Source: Hevea brasiliensis (taxonomy: Eukaryota > Streptophyta > Magnoliopsida > Malpighiales > Euphorbiaceae). From it: 64,000 nucleotides of DNA. The DNA is taken from positions 34,319,967 through 34,383,966 of the forward strand of contig NC_079495.1 in assembly GCF_030052815.1 (NCBI RefSeq), given 5' to 3'. A program made the position numbers and the translations under genes. Shown piece after piece: positions 22,134-35,152 of this stretch. Position 1 is the stretch's first letter; each line of letters opens with the position of its first letter. The notes under the pieces are model-generated. The model was not told where the DNA came from. It saw nothing but the letters and a program-made list of their open reading frames with translations, and did not search any database.

Positions 22134-25100
22134 ATAGACTTCTCATGATTTACAAACTGATTACATAAATTCATAATTTACATGATCTATATTTCAACAT
22201 ACAATTCATAGTTTACATTACAAATAATAACTAATTAGAATGTACAAAATTCATAATATAATCTATATGGGTCCTATCTACATGCATTGCTGAGGAGGTG
22301 ACAACCTTTAACAATCTGCAGATCCAGACTCCAAAATTTCTGTTTAGTATTCGCTGGGCTTTAACTTCAGTACCTGCGCGAGGAAACAAGTCCATCGCGC
22401 TAAGCATTGCTGCTTAGTGGTGCAATAATATAACAAGAAAATAAAATATACAAATAAAGAAAGAACGAAGCATAATTTGAATATTTAAGAATCAATTTAA
22501 TTTAATACAATGTGTCTAATATTTATTATCTTTTATTCTAATTTGTTCCGCTTGGGAAGCGTTTAATTCCTAAATTCACAGTTATGATGTACAATATACA
22601 GAATTAATAAAAATACTCAGTTTATATTCATATGGCAATAGAAGGTACATTTAAAATATTTAGTTAAGTTATACCTATGTTTGCAACTCTTTTATCATTT
22701 TACTTAACAATTTTTATGTGGTTTGGATCATTTCATAATTCTAACTAATTCTTTTGAAGTCTTATTAACTCATTTATTTGATTTCTAATATTTATAATTA
22801 TTAATGGTCTTAATTTATTTCAATAAATTACATTGCCCTAGTAACCTACGACAGGCTGACTAAACTGGATAACGAGTCATTGGCACTGGACACCGTGGTG
22901 CCTTGGGCCGTCATACCATGGGACGCAGAACGTCAACCACGTATGCAGTCAGTATGGCTAAAAAGCCATGATAACACATAATCGGGCATAAAAGCCATGA
23001 GTGCATGCATAAAGCCATGAATACTGGCATAAAGCCTTGAATACAGGCATAAAGCCTTTCGCAGTACTGCTAAAATAATACCCTATTGGCATGCCAATCT
23101 ATCCAATCTGACACATATGTCTAGGCAATACAAGGGCACATAATATCATTAAATATTAATATATTATGTTTTATGACTTCATTATTTCATGATAAATTTC
23201 AATTATAATTTATACATTCATTTGATCATTTATATTATCACAATTCACATCAATTATCTTTTTATACCATTATACTCAAAGTACTTTTCCTTTCTATAAT
23301 AATGAGAACTAATGTCTCATTCATACATTAATATGGTTCATTTATTCATTTATTATGTTATTCATATTGATCACAATTCTAAATAATGGTTCACATGTAT
23401 CGTTATATTCAAAACATTTTTCCTTTCTCATTTATACATTCAAAAATCTACTTATGTAATTATAAATTTTATATTTCAAGTTGAGTTACTAATATTTTAT
23501 GAATTCTATTTGTGATGGGCATATAAGCCCTAACTATCTATTCACATCAATTAGGTGACTTATTTTTCTTGTTTCAAGTAATCCATGAACATTTCATGGA
23601 TTTCAAATTTATGGCCTTAATTTCCCTTTAACAATTTTGACTAGGATGCATAGTCCACATTTGTCATACAATTCTAAGCATTTAAGCTTAGAATTGATTC
23701 TAGATCTTCATCTTAGTTTGCTAATCATTTTGATTACTATTCACCTTACTAGTCAACCAATATGTTGACTTTTTCATACTTAATGGATATGTTAATTCTA
23801 ATTACACTAAGATCCAACATTTTGAGTTTTACATTTGCTAGTGTTAATTGCCAATTGCAATTTAAAGTCCCCCTAGATGCATTTCTAAATTTTCAGTTTT
23901 GATTACCTAAGTTCACTATTCCATTGGACAATTTTACAGTGGAAACTGGGCTAACTTTTCTTCATCAAAGTTGTTCCTTATTGTGTCTTCTTTAATTCCC
24001 TTTTTGAATCACTCCATTTGGATTTTTGTAGCTCAAGTTATGATCATTTTACCATAACTGGCCGGAGTGACCTGTACCCAAATTTTCTGGGCAATTTGGT
24101 TCTGCCAGATTTGGTAACCTAAGTTTGGTTGGCAATTTGACTAGGTTATGGTCAGAATTTGGATTTGTGTTCTTCATGAAAGTTGTAGGTCTATGTCTCA
24201 GCTTTCCGCTGGTAAAATTTTAGATCAAGTGAACTTGCCTACAATGAGTTATGACCATTTGAATAAACACTATTTATTTGGTCATTTTCTAGGGATAGCC
24301 TGTTGGTCACCCGGATTAAGGTAATTTTTAGGTAAACTTGGTTTGGTTTTCTGAGCAGGGCTTCTTCACTAAAGTTGTGCTTATGCCTTATAAAACTTTT
24401 TCCATTGGTTTCATTGCATTTGGATTTTTATAGACCAAGTTATGGGCATTTTGCCAAAACTGGTCGGGTGAGCTTTAGTCCAAGAAATTCTGGGCAGAAT
24501 GGTTTTGGTCAGTTTGGTGACCTCACTTGGGCCAGCAATTTCATTTGGTTAGAGGTATTTCTGGGCTTGGTGTTCTCAAATGAAAGTTGTAGTCCTATGT
24601 CTAATCTTTCCAATGACCAAAAATCAGGTCATTTAGACCTGTCTAGAGGACTGTTCATTTGGTCAATTTTCTAGATTCAGTGTTTGGATTTCCGGATTGG
24701 GACAGTAATTTGGTCAAGATTTGGATAGAATTTAGGCATGGTTTCTTCATGAAAAATGGGGTATTTTGTCCTAGGTTTCATCTCCAATTGGCCTCACACC
24801 AATTGGAGCAACACAACTCCAGTTATAGCTCAAACAATACATTAGACTCAAAGGTCCAAATTTCCTGCATAAGAATCAACACTCCCAAATTCAATTCTCC
24901 CAATTCCACAAACTTCATTTGACATATTTAGCACTTCTAATGGTCATTAAATCATTCTCAATTTAGTCAATTTCAAGCAATTTCACCAAATCCCCTAATA
25001 GTTAGGTCAAAACCCTAACTCAGCATATCCCAAATCATGTAACTCACATCTAAACATTATGACTATCAAGTATACCTATCAATCATCATCCATAGGCATA

Positions 25101-26133
25101 TTTATCATCAATTACACTCATTACGTCCTCATGTCTCAAGGCTGCTGAAATTTTGATCACCTCACACATCCACTTTTTTTCTTAATTTTTCATGCAAAAA
25201 CTACTCATTTTAACTTCAATTAAATGTTTAATGAATGGAGAAAGGAAGAATAAGCACTAACCTTTAAGTAGCACTTCTTGGACTTGTGAAAAACCTTCTT
25301 TTTTCCTCTTTTCTTGTTTGTCAATAGCTTAGTCTAGGTGTGAAATTAATTTTTATGGAAGGAGTTATGGATTTTGGTGGAAGAATAAAGGAGAAATCAA
25401 GCTCAAGCTTGACAAAAATGGTGCAAGCTAACCATGAAAAAGGTTCGGCCATCTTGAAAAAAAAAATGAAGAAGAAGAAGCTGATTTTCTTGGTTTTAAT
25501 TATCTCTATTTTATCTCTTATAATGGATTTGTCTAAATGTGATTGGTGGGAGAGGTTTGAATGGCATCATGCATTATGTCAAAATTGAATTTTAATTCCT
25601 TTTTGTTTTCTTTTTCTTTCTTCTTTCTTTTACTCATTTTAATTAAATTTTTAGTAATATTTGTTCATATTTTATGTCATAATTCTCAATTACTCGACTG
25701 GAAAAGTTGGTCAAAAATCGTCTCTGAAGATGAAATGACCAAAATGCCCTCCGTTTAGCTTAACAGACTAAAATTGTCTGTACCGATTGAAAAGTTTTTC
25801 TAAGCCTTTTCTTGGCATTTTAATGCCATAGAACTCTCAATGACTCTTATCTGGAGTCCCAAAAATTATTTTATAAATTTTCGCTAGGGTCTAGGGCTCC
25901 TAGTTGCGAGGACCGCAACTTTCCACTGGGTTACCCATCGTTAGGGCACCGGCTCATTTAACTTGATTGTATTTTATTTCTAAAATTTTTCCTAAATTCT
26001 TATTATTATTGTTTGAGTTAATTATGACTCCTCACTTTAGTTTAAATGTTTTTCTAGACGTTCTAGCTGTCTGGACTGACACCGGTCATCGAAACAGTAG
26101 AATGTACGGAATTGCTACAGTGAGGGTGTTACA
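22134..26133 (-). mobile_element. Truncated Tekay-type LTR with extra internal modules
   Basis: From about 22160 it follows the LTR at 10901-18636; the first few hundred bases, including the terminus, are missing. It ends GAGGGTGTTACA at 26133. It is about 4 kb despite the truncation because it holds five copies of the ~200 bp module (anchors near 23962, 24174, 24366, 24580 and 24748) where other copies have three. No TSD can be tested. The right side abuts a copia LTR fragment. Confidence 0.82.
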
Positions 26134-26489
26134 CTTATCATTTATAAGTGCCTATCATGTTTGTTATATGGCATGAGACTCACCATTCCATCTTATTTAT
26201 ATCTCATATAAATAACTTGGGAATAAATATGAATACAATCTTTCTGGATAAGTCATGTCCTTATTGTGAAGTATCCTCGATTGTGAACCTATTTATGATA
26301 CTTTGTACTAGAAATACTGTCACTCATATTCTTAACAACTTAAGAATAGAATTTCTAACAAAATATCAATGGACCTTTTTTATTATACATAAATATATTA
26401 TGTAAACGGAAAAGTGAAAATATCTTTTATTAATAAAATGATGTACAAGATACATACTAAATGATATGCTCTAGGGCATACTACTAACA
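26134..26489 (-). mobile_element. Fragment of copia 3' LTR (first ~356 bp)
   Basis: On the minus strand it starts TGTTAGTAGTATGCCC at 26489 and matches the start of the copia LTRs at 27385-29482, 31129-33234 and 49856. It stops where the Tekay-type LTR ends at 26133. It is the truncated 3' LTR of the minus-strand copia element to its right. Confidence 0.85.
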
Positions 26490-26889
26490 GGGCATTCCTA
26501 GGTGCACTTCATTCTTTCATATTACAAGAGTTACTGAATGAGTACATAATCAACACTTGATCTTGAATTCCTCCCACTGGTCCCACAAATGCTCTTGACC
26601 TCCTTGATCTTCTTGCAATCCAATTACATAGTAATCCTTGGCATACCAAGGCGAATTTACAAGAACTAAATAAATAAAATTACAACAAAAAATATTACAA
26701 CCTTTATAATACATGCCCAAAAATAAATTAAAATAAATTAATTATTTTACAACCTAAAGAAACATAAAAGAAATAAATCCAATCACATTGGTCTTTTATT
26801 GTCCATGATCATCCATCATGCATATCACTATTTAACAATTAAATAAAACATACATACTTAAATTAAATTGAATATCTCATATCCAACTT

Positions 26890-27130
26890 AAAAATCCAGA
26901 TTTGAATATGATTCAAACAAATTTAAAAATTCAGATTTGAATCACATTCAAATAAATTTCAAAATTCAGATTTGAATCACATTCAAACAAACTTAAAAAT
27001 TCAGATTTGAATCTCATTCAACCAAATTTAAAAAATTTAGATTTAAATCTCATTCAAACATATTTAAAAATTCAGATTTGAATCTCATTCAAACAATTTT
27101 AAAAATTCAGATTTGAATCTCACTCAAATA
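26890..27130. repeat. ~35 bp AT-rich tandem repeats (about 7 units) in copia leader
   Basis: Units centred on CAGATTTGAATCTCATTCAAA recur about every 35 bp. Each includes a small palindrome TTTGAAT/ATTCAAA. The same array in opposite orientation at 63067-63416 has about 10 units. Confidence 0.85.
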
Positions 27131-27370
27131 AATGAATTAAAATTTAATTGTGTGATTAAAACTCCTAATTAAACACTTTAATTAGTCATGGGCCTAATTA
27201 TAGGCCTTGAAACCAAGCCCACAAACAAGCCCAAATAGCCATGCGCATGGTTGAATGTATCAAACCATGCGCACCATGGTGTTCTTCATCAAGCCGCCAC
27301 CTTTGCTTTGTAACCAGCAATGACACATAATTAAATCATATAATCAACAATCTAAATGGAAAATATAGTG

Positions 27371-27382
27371 GCTCTGATACCA
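27371..27382 (-). other. Copia primer binding site, initiator-Met tRNA
   Basis: The minus strand reads TGGTATCAGAGC, complementary to initiator-Met tRNA, two bases from the LTR end (27385). Confidence 0.88.
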
Positions 27383-27384
27383 AT

Positions 27385-29482
27385 TGAAGGAGCGGAAGCA
27401 TGAAAAACATAAGTTTATATCATTGAATTCAAAAATTTTTCACCTAGGGTCACATGCATCATGCAAGATTCATTTTATCTATTTGATTTCAATGATAAAC
27501 AGCATATTAAAACTCTTTTAATATATTTTTGGATCTACATTTGCCATTTAAGATTTTAGAATTAATCAGATTAATTCATTAGAACCCTAGATTAGATAAA
27601 AAATAAGTGCACTAACCTCTTAGATGCACTGCAGTGCGTTTGGCACCTTTGGGATGCGCCTAGGACACTAGATGTTGTCCCTCTAGCTTGTCCACACCAA
27701 GATCACCAATGGCAACCCCTTGAACAACTTCTAAAGCTTTTCCAATCAATTAGAAAATGAAGTTTTGCCTTTTGAGAGATTACAGATGTAAACAGGACAC
27801 TAGAAACGATTTCTAGTATTTTTAATTGAAGAGATTGTTTGCTAATCTCTTTGAATTGATGAGAGATGAAGAATAAGGGAAGGGAGAGGCATCCAAGGGT
27901 GGCGGCACCAAAGAGAATGAGCAGCTTGTTATTTTTTCTTTTCATAACAACACATTATATAGCTAGGTCACCACTTAAAACCCTTGCCACATGTCACCTT
28001 CTGATTGGCTCTTAGTTTAATTGACCCAATCACATTGTGCCAAGTGTCAAACTTAGATTTAATCTTGTCTTTGATCATCTTACATGATTAAAAGACAATT
28101 AGTAAGCTTATGTGTAGTGCCACCTGTCACCATCTCATGGTGCCACCTGTCACCCTCTGAAATGACCAAAATACCCCTGTGTCTTAATTTTGAGTTCTCA
28201 ACCCAAAATAATTATTTCTCTTCTTCTAATCAATTTATATCAAATATAAATTAATTAATTAATCTTTATTAATTAAATCCATATTTAAACACTTTAAATA
28301 TAAATTTAAATTATACTATACATCCAATAATCTAGATTTGGTTTCAAGCCATGCTAGAAACTTTGCTATCTAATTGCAAACCAAACCTATTTAATTAATC
28401 AATTAAACTCTTTAATTAATTAATTAAATCATATTTAATTTGGTGATTACTTGTGTATGTGTGTGACTTACTAGGCTCATCACCAATTGGCAATGAGACA
28501 TGACATCAACTCTTAATATCATTAGAACTTTTTCTTATCATAAATGATTTCTCTAAATCTTTTTATACACCTCATAGACCATGGTTAATACCTAGCATAG
28601 CATGCCATTGCCACCCAATTAGTAATAAGGTTTACCTTAAATGAACCTATAATTATATGTTACTATGCACTAGAATCTCTCTGTTACAAAAACCCAATTC
28701 GAGCTGAAGTCATGGTTTATGTCAAACCCCATTTGCTATGAATATTATGTTGCCTTTTAATTCCAGTTCTTGATTAAAAATATTTTTTCATCAGAAACTC
28801 TTTTCTGATTAAATCTATCTATCTTGGCTAGGAACTTGAAACATCAAGAACAATTAAATGAACATAGGATTTTATCCCTATTTACTTAGAGGAACAGATT
28901 TTATCTTGAACAGCACCTACCTCCATATATAACTAGTAGGAGCCAACACATGCCCATATGCCCATACACAGTATAAGTATGAAAGCAGTATCAAACTCAA
29001 ACCACCTATATACAAGATAACTGTGTTATCTCAGGTCTAAAGATTATATGCACTAATATGATTTATGATAATACATTGACAAGAGTAAACTCCACGTGCT
29101 TGTCATAAATGTCATTGGTTCGGCCTACTTATCATGTATAAGTACCTATCATGTTTGTTATATGGCATGAGACTCACCATTCTATCTTATTTACATCTCA
29201 TATAAATAACTTGGTAACAAACATGAATACAATCTTTCTAGATAAGTCATGTCCTTATTGTGAAGTATCCTCGATTGTGAACAAATTTATGATACTTTGT
29301 GCTAGAAATACTGTCACTCATATTCTTAACAACTTAAGAATAGAATTTCTAACAAAATATCAATGGACCTTTTCTATTATACATAAATATATTATGTAAA
29401 CGGAAAAGTGAAAATGCCTTTTATTAATAAAATATGTACAAGATACATACAAAATGATATGCTCTTGGGCATACTACTAACA
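27385..29482 (-). mobile_element. 5' LTR of minus-strand copia element
   Basis: It is 2.1 kb, starts TGTTAGTAGTATGCCC (minus strand, at 29482) and ends TCA at 27385 next to the primer site. A TATA motif lies at 27955-27961. Its outer end abuts the pol of a second copia element at 29483, into or beside which it inserted. Confidence 0.88.
27955..27961 (-). promoter_or_regulatory. TATA box in copia LTR
   Basis: The minus strand reads AGCTATATAATG; the matching place in the 62801-ending LTR reads GCTATATAAG. It lies about 570 bp before the LTR end, a plausible start region for the element transcript. Confidence 0.55.
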
Positions 29483-29529
29483 CAATCTAGTTAACCTGCA
29501 CTTATTGATGAAACATCCACAGTAATTCC

Positions 29530-30650
29530 TCGCAGATCAACCAGGATATCTCACCCACCAGTGAGATATGGTTTTCTTCATAAAGATGAATAAGAGTTGT
29601 TTACTCATGAAGAAGTAGGTCATGGAGATGATCCACTTACCTATGAAGAAGCTATATCAGATATAGACTCTTCAAAATGGATTAAAGCTATGAAATCCGA
29701 AATTGATTCCATGTATAAGAATCAAGTTTGGGATCTTATTGACCCACCTGAAGGTATTGTACCTATAGGGAATAAATGGGTTTTCAACAAGAAAATTGGT
29801 TCTGATGGAAAGGTAAAGACCTATAAAGCAAGGTTAGTAGCGAAAGGGTTTTGCAAAAGGAAAGGAATCGACTATGAGGAGACTTTCTCGCCTGTTTCCA
29901 TGCTTAAATCAAATAGGATTCTATTAGCAATAGCTGCATATTATGGTTATGAGATTTGGCAGATGGATGACCAAACAGCTTTTCTCAATGGATACATTGA
30001 AGAAAACATTTTCATGGAACAACCTAGGGTTTTTTTAATCCCAAGATGGTTACAAGGTATGCAAGCTAAAGCGATCCATTTATGGGTTGAAACAAGCTTC
30101 GAGGAATTGGAACATCCATTTTGATGAAGCCATTAAGTCATTTGGTTTTATCAAAAATGTGGATGAGCCATATGTATATAAGAAGGTTAGTGATAGTGTT
30201 ATCACTTTCCTTGTCTTATATATGGATGATATTTTATTGATAGATAATGACATAGGTATGTTGACAACTGTCAAGGTATGATTGTCAAATACATTCTCCA
30301 TGAAAGACTTAAGGGAGGCAACCTATATTCATGGAATTGGCATCTATAAAGATAGAGCAAAAAGAATAATTGGTTTATCCCCAAGTCTATACTTAGAAAA
30401 AGTGTTAAAGAGATTTAACATGCTTGATTCTAAGAGAGGATTGTCACCAGTGAGACATGGTATCCACCTTTCTAAAGAGATGTCTCCAAGGACACCTCAA
30501 GAAAGAGATAAAATGGCCAGGATTCCATATGTTTCGGCTATTGGAAGTTTGATGTATGCAATGATGTGTACTAGGCTGGATATTGCACATGCTATTAGTT
30601 TGACTAGTAGGTTTCAATATAATCCATATTTGGAACACTAGATAACTGTC
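29530..30650 (+). pseudogene. Copia reverse transcriptase, decayed
   Basis: The plus strand encodes a Ty1/copia RT. It begins 'RSTRISHPPVRYGF', then 'WIKAMKSEIDSMYKN', 'NKWVFNKKIGSDGKVKTYKA', the 'WQMDDQTAFLNGYIEENIF' palm block, and the catalytic 'LYMDDILLIDND' box near 30215-30250. A stop near 29591 and frame changes near 30050-30120 and 30280 break it; 30282-30641 gives the thumb side ('SAIGSLMYAMMCTRLDIAHA'). Gag, protease and integrase are missing upstream because the minus-strand copia LTR begins at 29482. Lineage is uncertain (Angela/Tork-like wording). Confidence 0.9.
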
Positions 30651-31110
30651 AAGAATATCCTTAAGTACTTGAGAAGAACTAAGGATTTATTCTCGATTTA
30701 TGGAGGTGGTGACTTGCAATTGGATGGTTATACTGATTCTAATTTCTAATCAGATATCGATGATAGAAAGTCTACCTCTGGGTTTGTGTTCATTTGTAAT
30801 GGAGGTGCAATCAGTTGGAAGAGTTCCAAATAGAGTACAACTACTGATTCCACTACAAAGGCCGAGTACATTGCTGCATCAGATGATGCAAAAGAGGCTA
30901 TTTGGATAAGGAACCCCAGTCTCACCAGAAATCCAAATACATAAAAAGGCGCTACCACATTATTAGAGAGATAGTTGGGCAAGGCGATGTAGCCATGCAA
31001 AAAATAGCATTAGTTGAAAATCCAGCTGATCCATTCACTAAGCCTATGTCACAAGCCCAGTTAGATTGACATCTTGAGAAGATGGGTCTAAGATATTGTA
31101 ATGAATGGCT
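30651..31110 (+). pseudogene. Copia RNase H and polyprotein tail, decayed
   Basis: Contains 'ILKYLRRTKDLFSIYGGGD', 'DGYTDSNF', 'DDRKSTSGFVFICNGG' and 'TTKAEYIAASDDAKEAIW', the copia RNase H with its acidic motifs, then a tail resembling 'ADPFTKPMSQ'. Several stops and shifts (for example at 30748 and 30832). A short polypurine stretch (AGTGGGAGAT, ending 31128) precedes the 3' LTR. Confidence 0.85.
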
Positions 31111-31128
31111 CTAGTGCTAGTGGGAGAT

Positions 31129-33234
31129 TGTTAGTAGTATGCCCTAGAGCATATCATTTAGTATGTATCTTGTACATATTTTATTAATAAAAGACAATTT
31201 CACTTTTCCGTTTACATAATGTATTTATGTGTAATAGAAAAGGTCCATTGATATTTTGTTAGAAATTCTATTCTTAAGTTGTTAAGAATATGAGTGACAG
31301 TTTTTCTAGCACAAAGTATCACAAATTGGTTCACAATCGAGGATACTTCACAATAAGGGCATGACTTATCCAAAAATATTGTAATCATGTTTGTTCCCAA
31401 GGTATAAATAAGATATAAATAAGATGGAATGGTGAGTCTCATGCCATATAACAAACATGATAGGCACTTATACATGATAAGTAGGTCAAGCCAGTGACGT
31501 ATATGACAAGCACATGGAGTTTACTCTTGTCAATGCATTGTCATTTATCATATGAGTGCATATAATCTTTAGACTTGAGATAACAAAGTTATCTTGTATA
31601 TAGGTGGTTTGAGTTTGATACTATTTTCATACTTGTACTGTGTATGGGTATATGGGCATGTGTTGGCTCCTACTAATTATATATGGAGGTAGGTGTTGAT
31701 CAAGATGGAATCTGTTACCCTATGTAAATAGGGATAAAGTCCTATGTTCATTTAATTGTTTTTGATATTTCAAGTTCTTGGCCAGGACAGACAGATTTAG
31801 TCAGAAAAGAGTTTTTGACAAGAAAATCTAATTAATCAAGAACTAAAATTAAAAGAGAGCATAATATTCATAGCAAATGGGGTTTGACATAAACCATGAC
31901 TCCAACTCGAATTGGGATTTTATAACAGAGAGATAATAGTGCATGGTAACATAGGATTAAAAGTTCATTTAAGGTATTCCTTATTTCTGATTGGGTGGCC
32001 ATGGTATGCTATGCTAGGTGTTAACCATGGTCTATGAGGTGCCTAAAATGATTTAGAGAAATCATTTATGGTAAGAAAGAGTTCTGATGATATTAAGAGT
32101 TAATATCATATCTCATTGCCAATTAGTGATGAGCCTAGTGAGTCACACAGATACACAAGTTAATCACTAAGTTAAATGTGATTTAATTGATTAATTAAAG
32201 AGTTTAATTGATTAGTTAAATAGGTTTGGTTTGCAATAAGATTGCAAAGTCCCTAGCATGGTTTGAAACCAAATCTAGGTTATTGGATGTATAGTCAAAG
32301 TTAAATTTATATTTAAAGACTTTAAATATGAATTTAATTATGAGAAATTAATTAATGGAGATTAATTAATTTATTTATATTTCATATAATTTGATTAGAA
32401 GAGAAGAAATAATAATTTTAGGTTGAGAACTCAAAATTACAACATAAGGGTAATTTGGTCATTTCACAGGGTGACATGTGACACCATGAGATGGTGACAC
32501 ATGGTATCATATAAGTTTGCCATTTGTCTTCCTATCATGCAAGGTGATCAAAGTTAAGATTAAGTCTAGTTTTGACACTTGGCTTAATGTGATTAAGTCA
32601 ATTAAAAATTTAGATGCAATGTGGTGATGACGTGTAGCAAGGGTTTTAAGTGATGACCTAATTATAAAAGGGAAAAGAAAGGAAGAAACAATATAATTTT
32701 TTAGCCTAGCCTCTCAAGTGTGGCGGCAACTCTTCCTCTCCCTCTCCTCTTCATCTTTTCCCATCAATTCAAAGAGAATTGCCCAAATTCCTTTGAATTA
32801 AAATTGCTAGGAATTGTTTCTAGTGTCCTATACACATCTACAACCTCTCTAAAGGCAAAAACCCAATTTATAATTGGTTGGCAAGGCTTGAGAAGCAAGA
32901 TTGGGGGCTGACCATTGGTGATCTTGGTGTGGACAAGCTAGAGGACAACATTTGGGGTCCTAGGTGCTTCCTAAATGTGGTAATTATATCACTAGTGCAT
33001 CAAAAGGTTAGTGCACATATTCTTCTTTCAAACTCGGGTTCAATTGAATTAATTTGTTAATTTAAAAATCTTAAATAGAAAATATAGATCCTAATACATA
33101 TTAAAAGTGTTTTAATATGCAATTGAGAATTGAAATTAATTAGGCACATAATAGATGTGGCATGATGCATGAAACCCTAGAAGAAAATTTTGAAATTCAA
33201 TGCTATAATCTAACCATTTACATGCTTCCGCTCC
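31129..33234 (+). mobile_element. 3' LTR of plus-strand copia element
   Basis: It starts TGTTAGTAGTATGCCCTAG directly after the polypurine stretch and runs about 2.1 kb; the end near CTTCCGCTCCA at 33234 is approximate because the last bases differ from the CTCCTTCA of the other copies. A TATA-like TATAAAAG sits at 32663-32670. It is clearly more diverged than the other two copia LTRs. Confidence 0.85.
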
Positions 33235-35152
33235 ATATACAACTGCTCGAATGAAATTACATACATATAATTGCATGATTACATCAAAATCTAATGCACA
33301 GGGATATACCTATAATACACTGAAAATTTATTTTTCATACATCTTCAAGTCACAGCCTTTAGTGATCTCACTCAGCTGCTTTGTCCTTACTTTCACCTGC
33401 GACAGCTTACAAAGTTATCGCTGAGAGGTGAATTCAGTGGTGCATAACTAATAATTTAAAATATAATATAAAACATATTTCTGCAAAAATCATAACCACG
33501 AAATTTGAAATATTCATTTTCTTCGTAGTTCACAAATCAAGTTAATGTTTTCAATAACACAAATCAGGTATTTAATGACATTAATAAAAGATTTAAATAG
33601 TTACCAAATCATAAATGGACATTTGAAATATTCTCATCATTTATGGAAATAAATATAAATTTTCACGAAATAGGAAAAGCATAAAAATATAAATCAATTA
33701 AAATAAATAATCTCTTTTAAATCATTTGTTCATAAAATGTCATTTTAAAATCACCATTGCTCACTTTCCAAATCCAATTTTTTTTTTATTCTCACTAACT
33801 TCATGCAAGACTAATCTATAAGGGCCATCTTCAAAGTGATTGTCACTCCCTATGGTCAGGGAGATCGAATTGTGCACATTCCATCCATAACACCATAACA
33901 AATTAAATTTCGAAAAGGGCCATCTTCAAAATAGATCTAACCTCTTATATAAGGAGGATCAAATCATCAATGTGCACGTATCAAAACAAAGCTAACACCA
34001 GTGTCTCCTCAACAAATGAGAGACGATTAATAACCATGTCGAGCATTAGTAGTGATTGCCCCTTTTTTTTTGTGAGCATACAATCACAATACAACTCATT
34101 TCCATGCCAAATTCAGAAATCAATGTATTTCCATACAAGTGACAATTCATAATATCATATCCAATTTTCCATACAACCCCATTTTAATCACAAATTCTCA
34201 AAATCAAATTCTTTCAAGCCATAATAATAATATTCACTAATCGTTGAGATAAAAATCAATATTTAATAAACATAATACATGAAGAAAATAAAATCATTCA
34301 GTCATTTGAAATATGCAAAACAATTAATAATTAAAAACTTCTAATCTCACTACTAAGACTCAAAATGAATTTTTCTCTCAAGAAAATATGGAAATTTTAG
34401 AAAAATTATGGTGATTTTAGAGCTTGAAGTGCTCTTTAATGGAGGAAAGAAGAGAGAAAAGAGAGAGAGGGAATGGAACGACATGTATAAGGAAGAAGAC
34501 GCAAAACTTTTGTCTTTTTAATTTGTAATTATCACTTAATTTCATAATTTAAAATTTATAAATTATTTATGATGTCATTCTTACCTATGCATGATGATGT
34601 CATAATTCCCTTTTAAATTAATTTTCTTTTCCTTTTTTTTTCTACCAACCTCTTCATTTCTAATATATTTTTCATAATTTTAATTTCCTATATTTTATTG
34701 GACATTTAGGCCAAGAGTCACCTCTAAGGGTGAATTGACCAAATTGCCCCTTACCGGTTTGATCTGATTTTCCAATAACACTATATTGCTTCCTGAATCC
34801 TGATCTAATTATTTGAGCTTGTTCTCAATTCTTTTCTGTGGTTTCACATTTCCCCAAGCTTTGCAATTATCCCTTGGCCTGGGGTATCACAGGGTCCCAC
34901 ACAAAATCAGGGTAACGACTGAGCTTGCAGTCACTTTTCAGTACAGTCACCAATCGCTGTGGCCTTGGCTCAGTTAACCCATTATGCTTTGTTTCCTTCA
35001 TTTCCTTTTTACCTTCATGTAATTGCTATTTATTTTTATCTATGGCTTTTCTAAGTGACTTAATTATGGTTCTGAACATCCTGACTGTTCGAACAGACAT
35101 CAATCGCAGGAACAGTAGACTGTACGGGACTGTCCAATGTAAGGGTGTTACA
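33235..35152 (-). mobile_element. Diverged, truncated Tekay-related LTR
   Basis: The right end resembles the Tekay-type LTR end: a CACCTCTAAGGGTGAATTGACC block, CCTGACTGTTCGAACAGACA, GGAACAGTAGACTGTACGG, and the terminus AAGGGTGTTACA at 35152. The CGACAGCTTACAAAG...CAGTGGTGC stretch near 33410-33455 corresponds to the hairpin region of other LTRs. The left terminus is not recognisable. No gene is seen. Confidence 0.65.

Larger units (their letters stand above)
26490..27384 (-). mobile_element. Copia leader (5' untranslated) region, internally deleted element
   Basis: This ~0.9 kb carries the primer site (27371-27382), an array of ~35 bp AT-rich repeats (26890-27130), and DNA matching the leader at 62802-63810. 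At 26490 the leader joins the 3' LTR start directly (CTAGGAATGCCC then TGTTAGTAG), so gag and pol are missing. In the other copy the leader continues past this point with TGATTCAATTC. No gene is seen. Confidence 0.78.

Noticed and set aside
26120..26140. Possible insertion hot spot: Tekay LTRs adjoin the copia LTR here and at 50278
   Set aside because: The two positions in the copia LTR differ by about 67 bp (bases 356 and 423) and the junction here is truncated, so no shared target is shown.
25967..26176. Recurring small reading frame with 'MYFISKIFPKFF' and a hydrophobic stretch, present in most Tekay-type LTRs (for example 3176, 25967, 48374, and 4352 on the minus strand)
   Set aside because: It recurs because the LTRs are copies of one another. 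It has no known domain, lacks a consistent start, and is interrupted or shifted in several copies.
29151..29399. 82-codon frame starting 'MFVIWHETHHSILF', repeated at 26148, 31212 and 49940
   Set aside because: It lies within the start of the copia LTR in each copy; antisense to the element and without recognisable domains.
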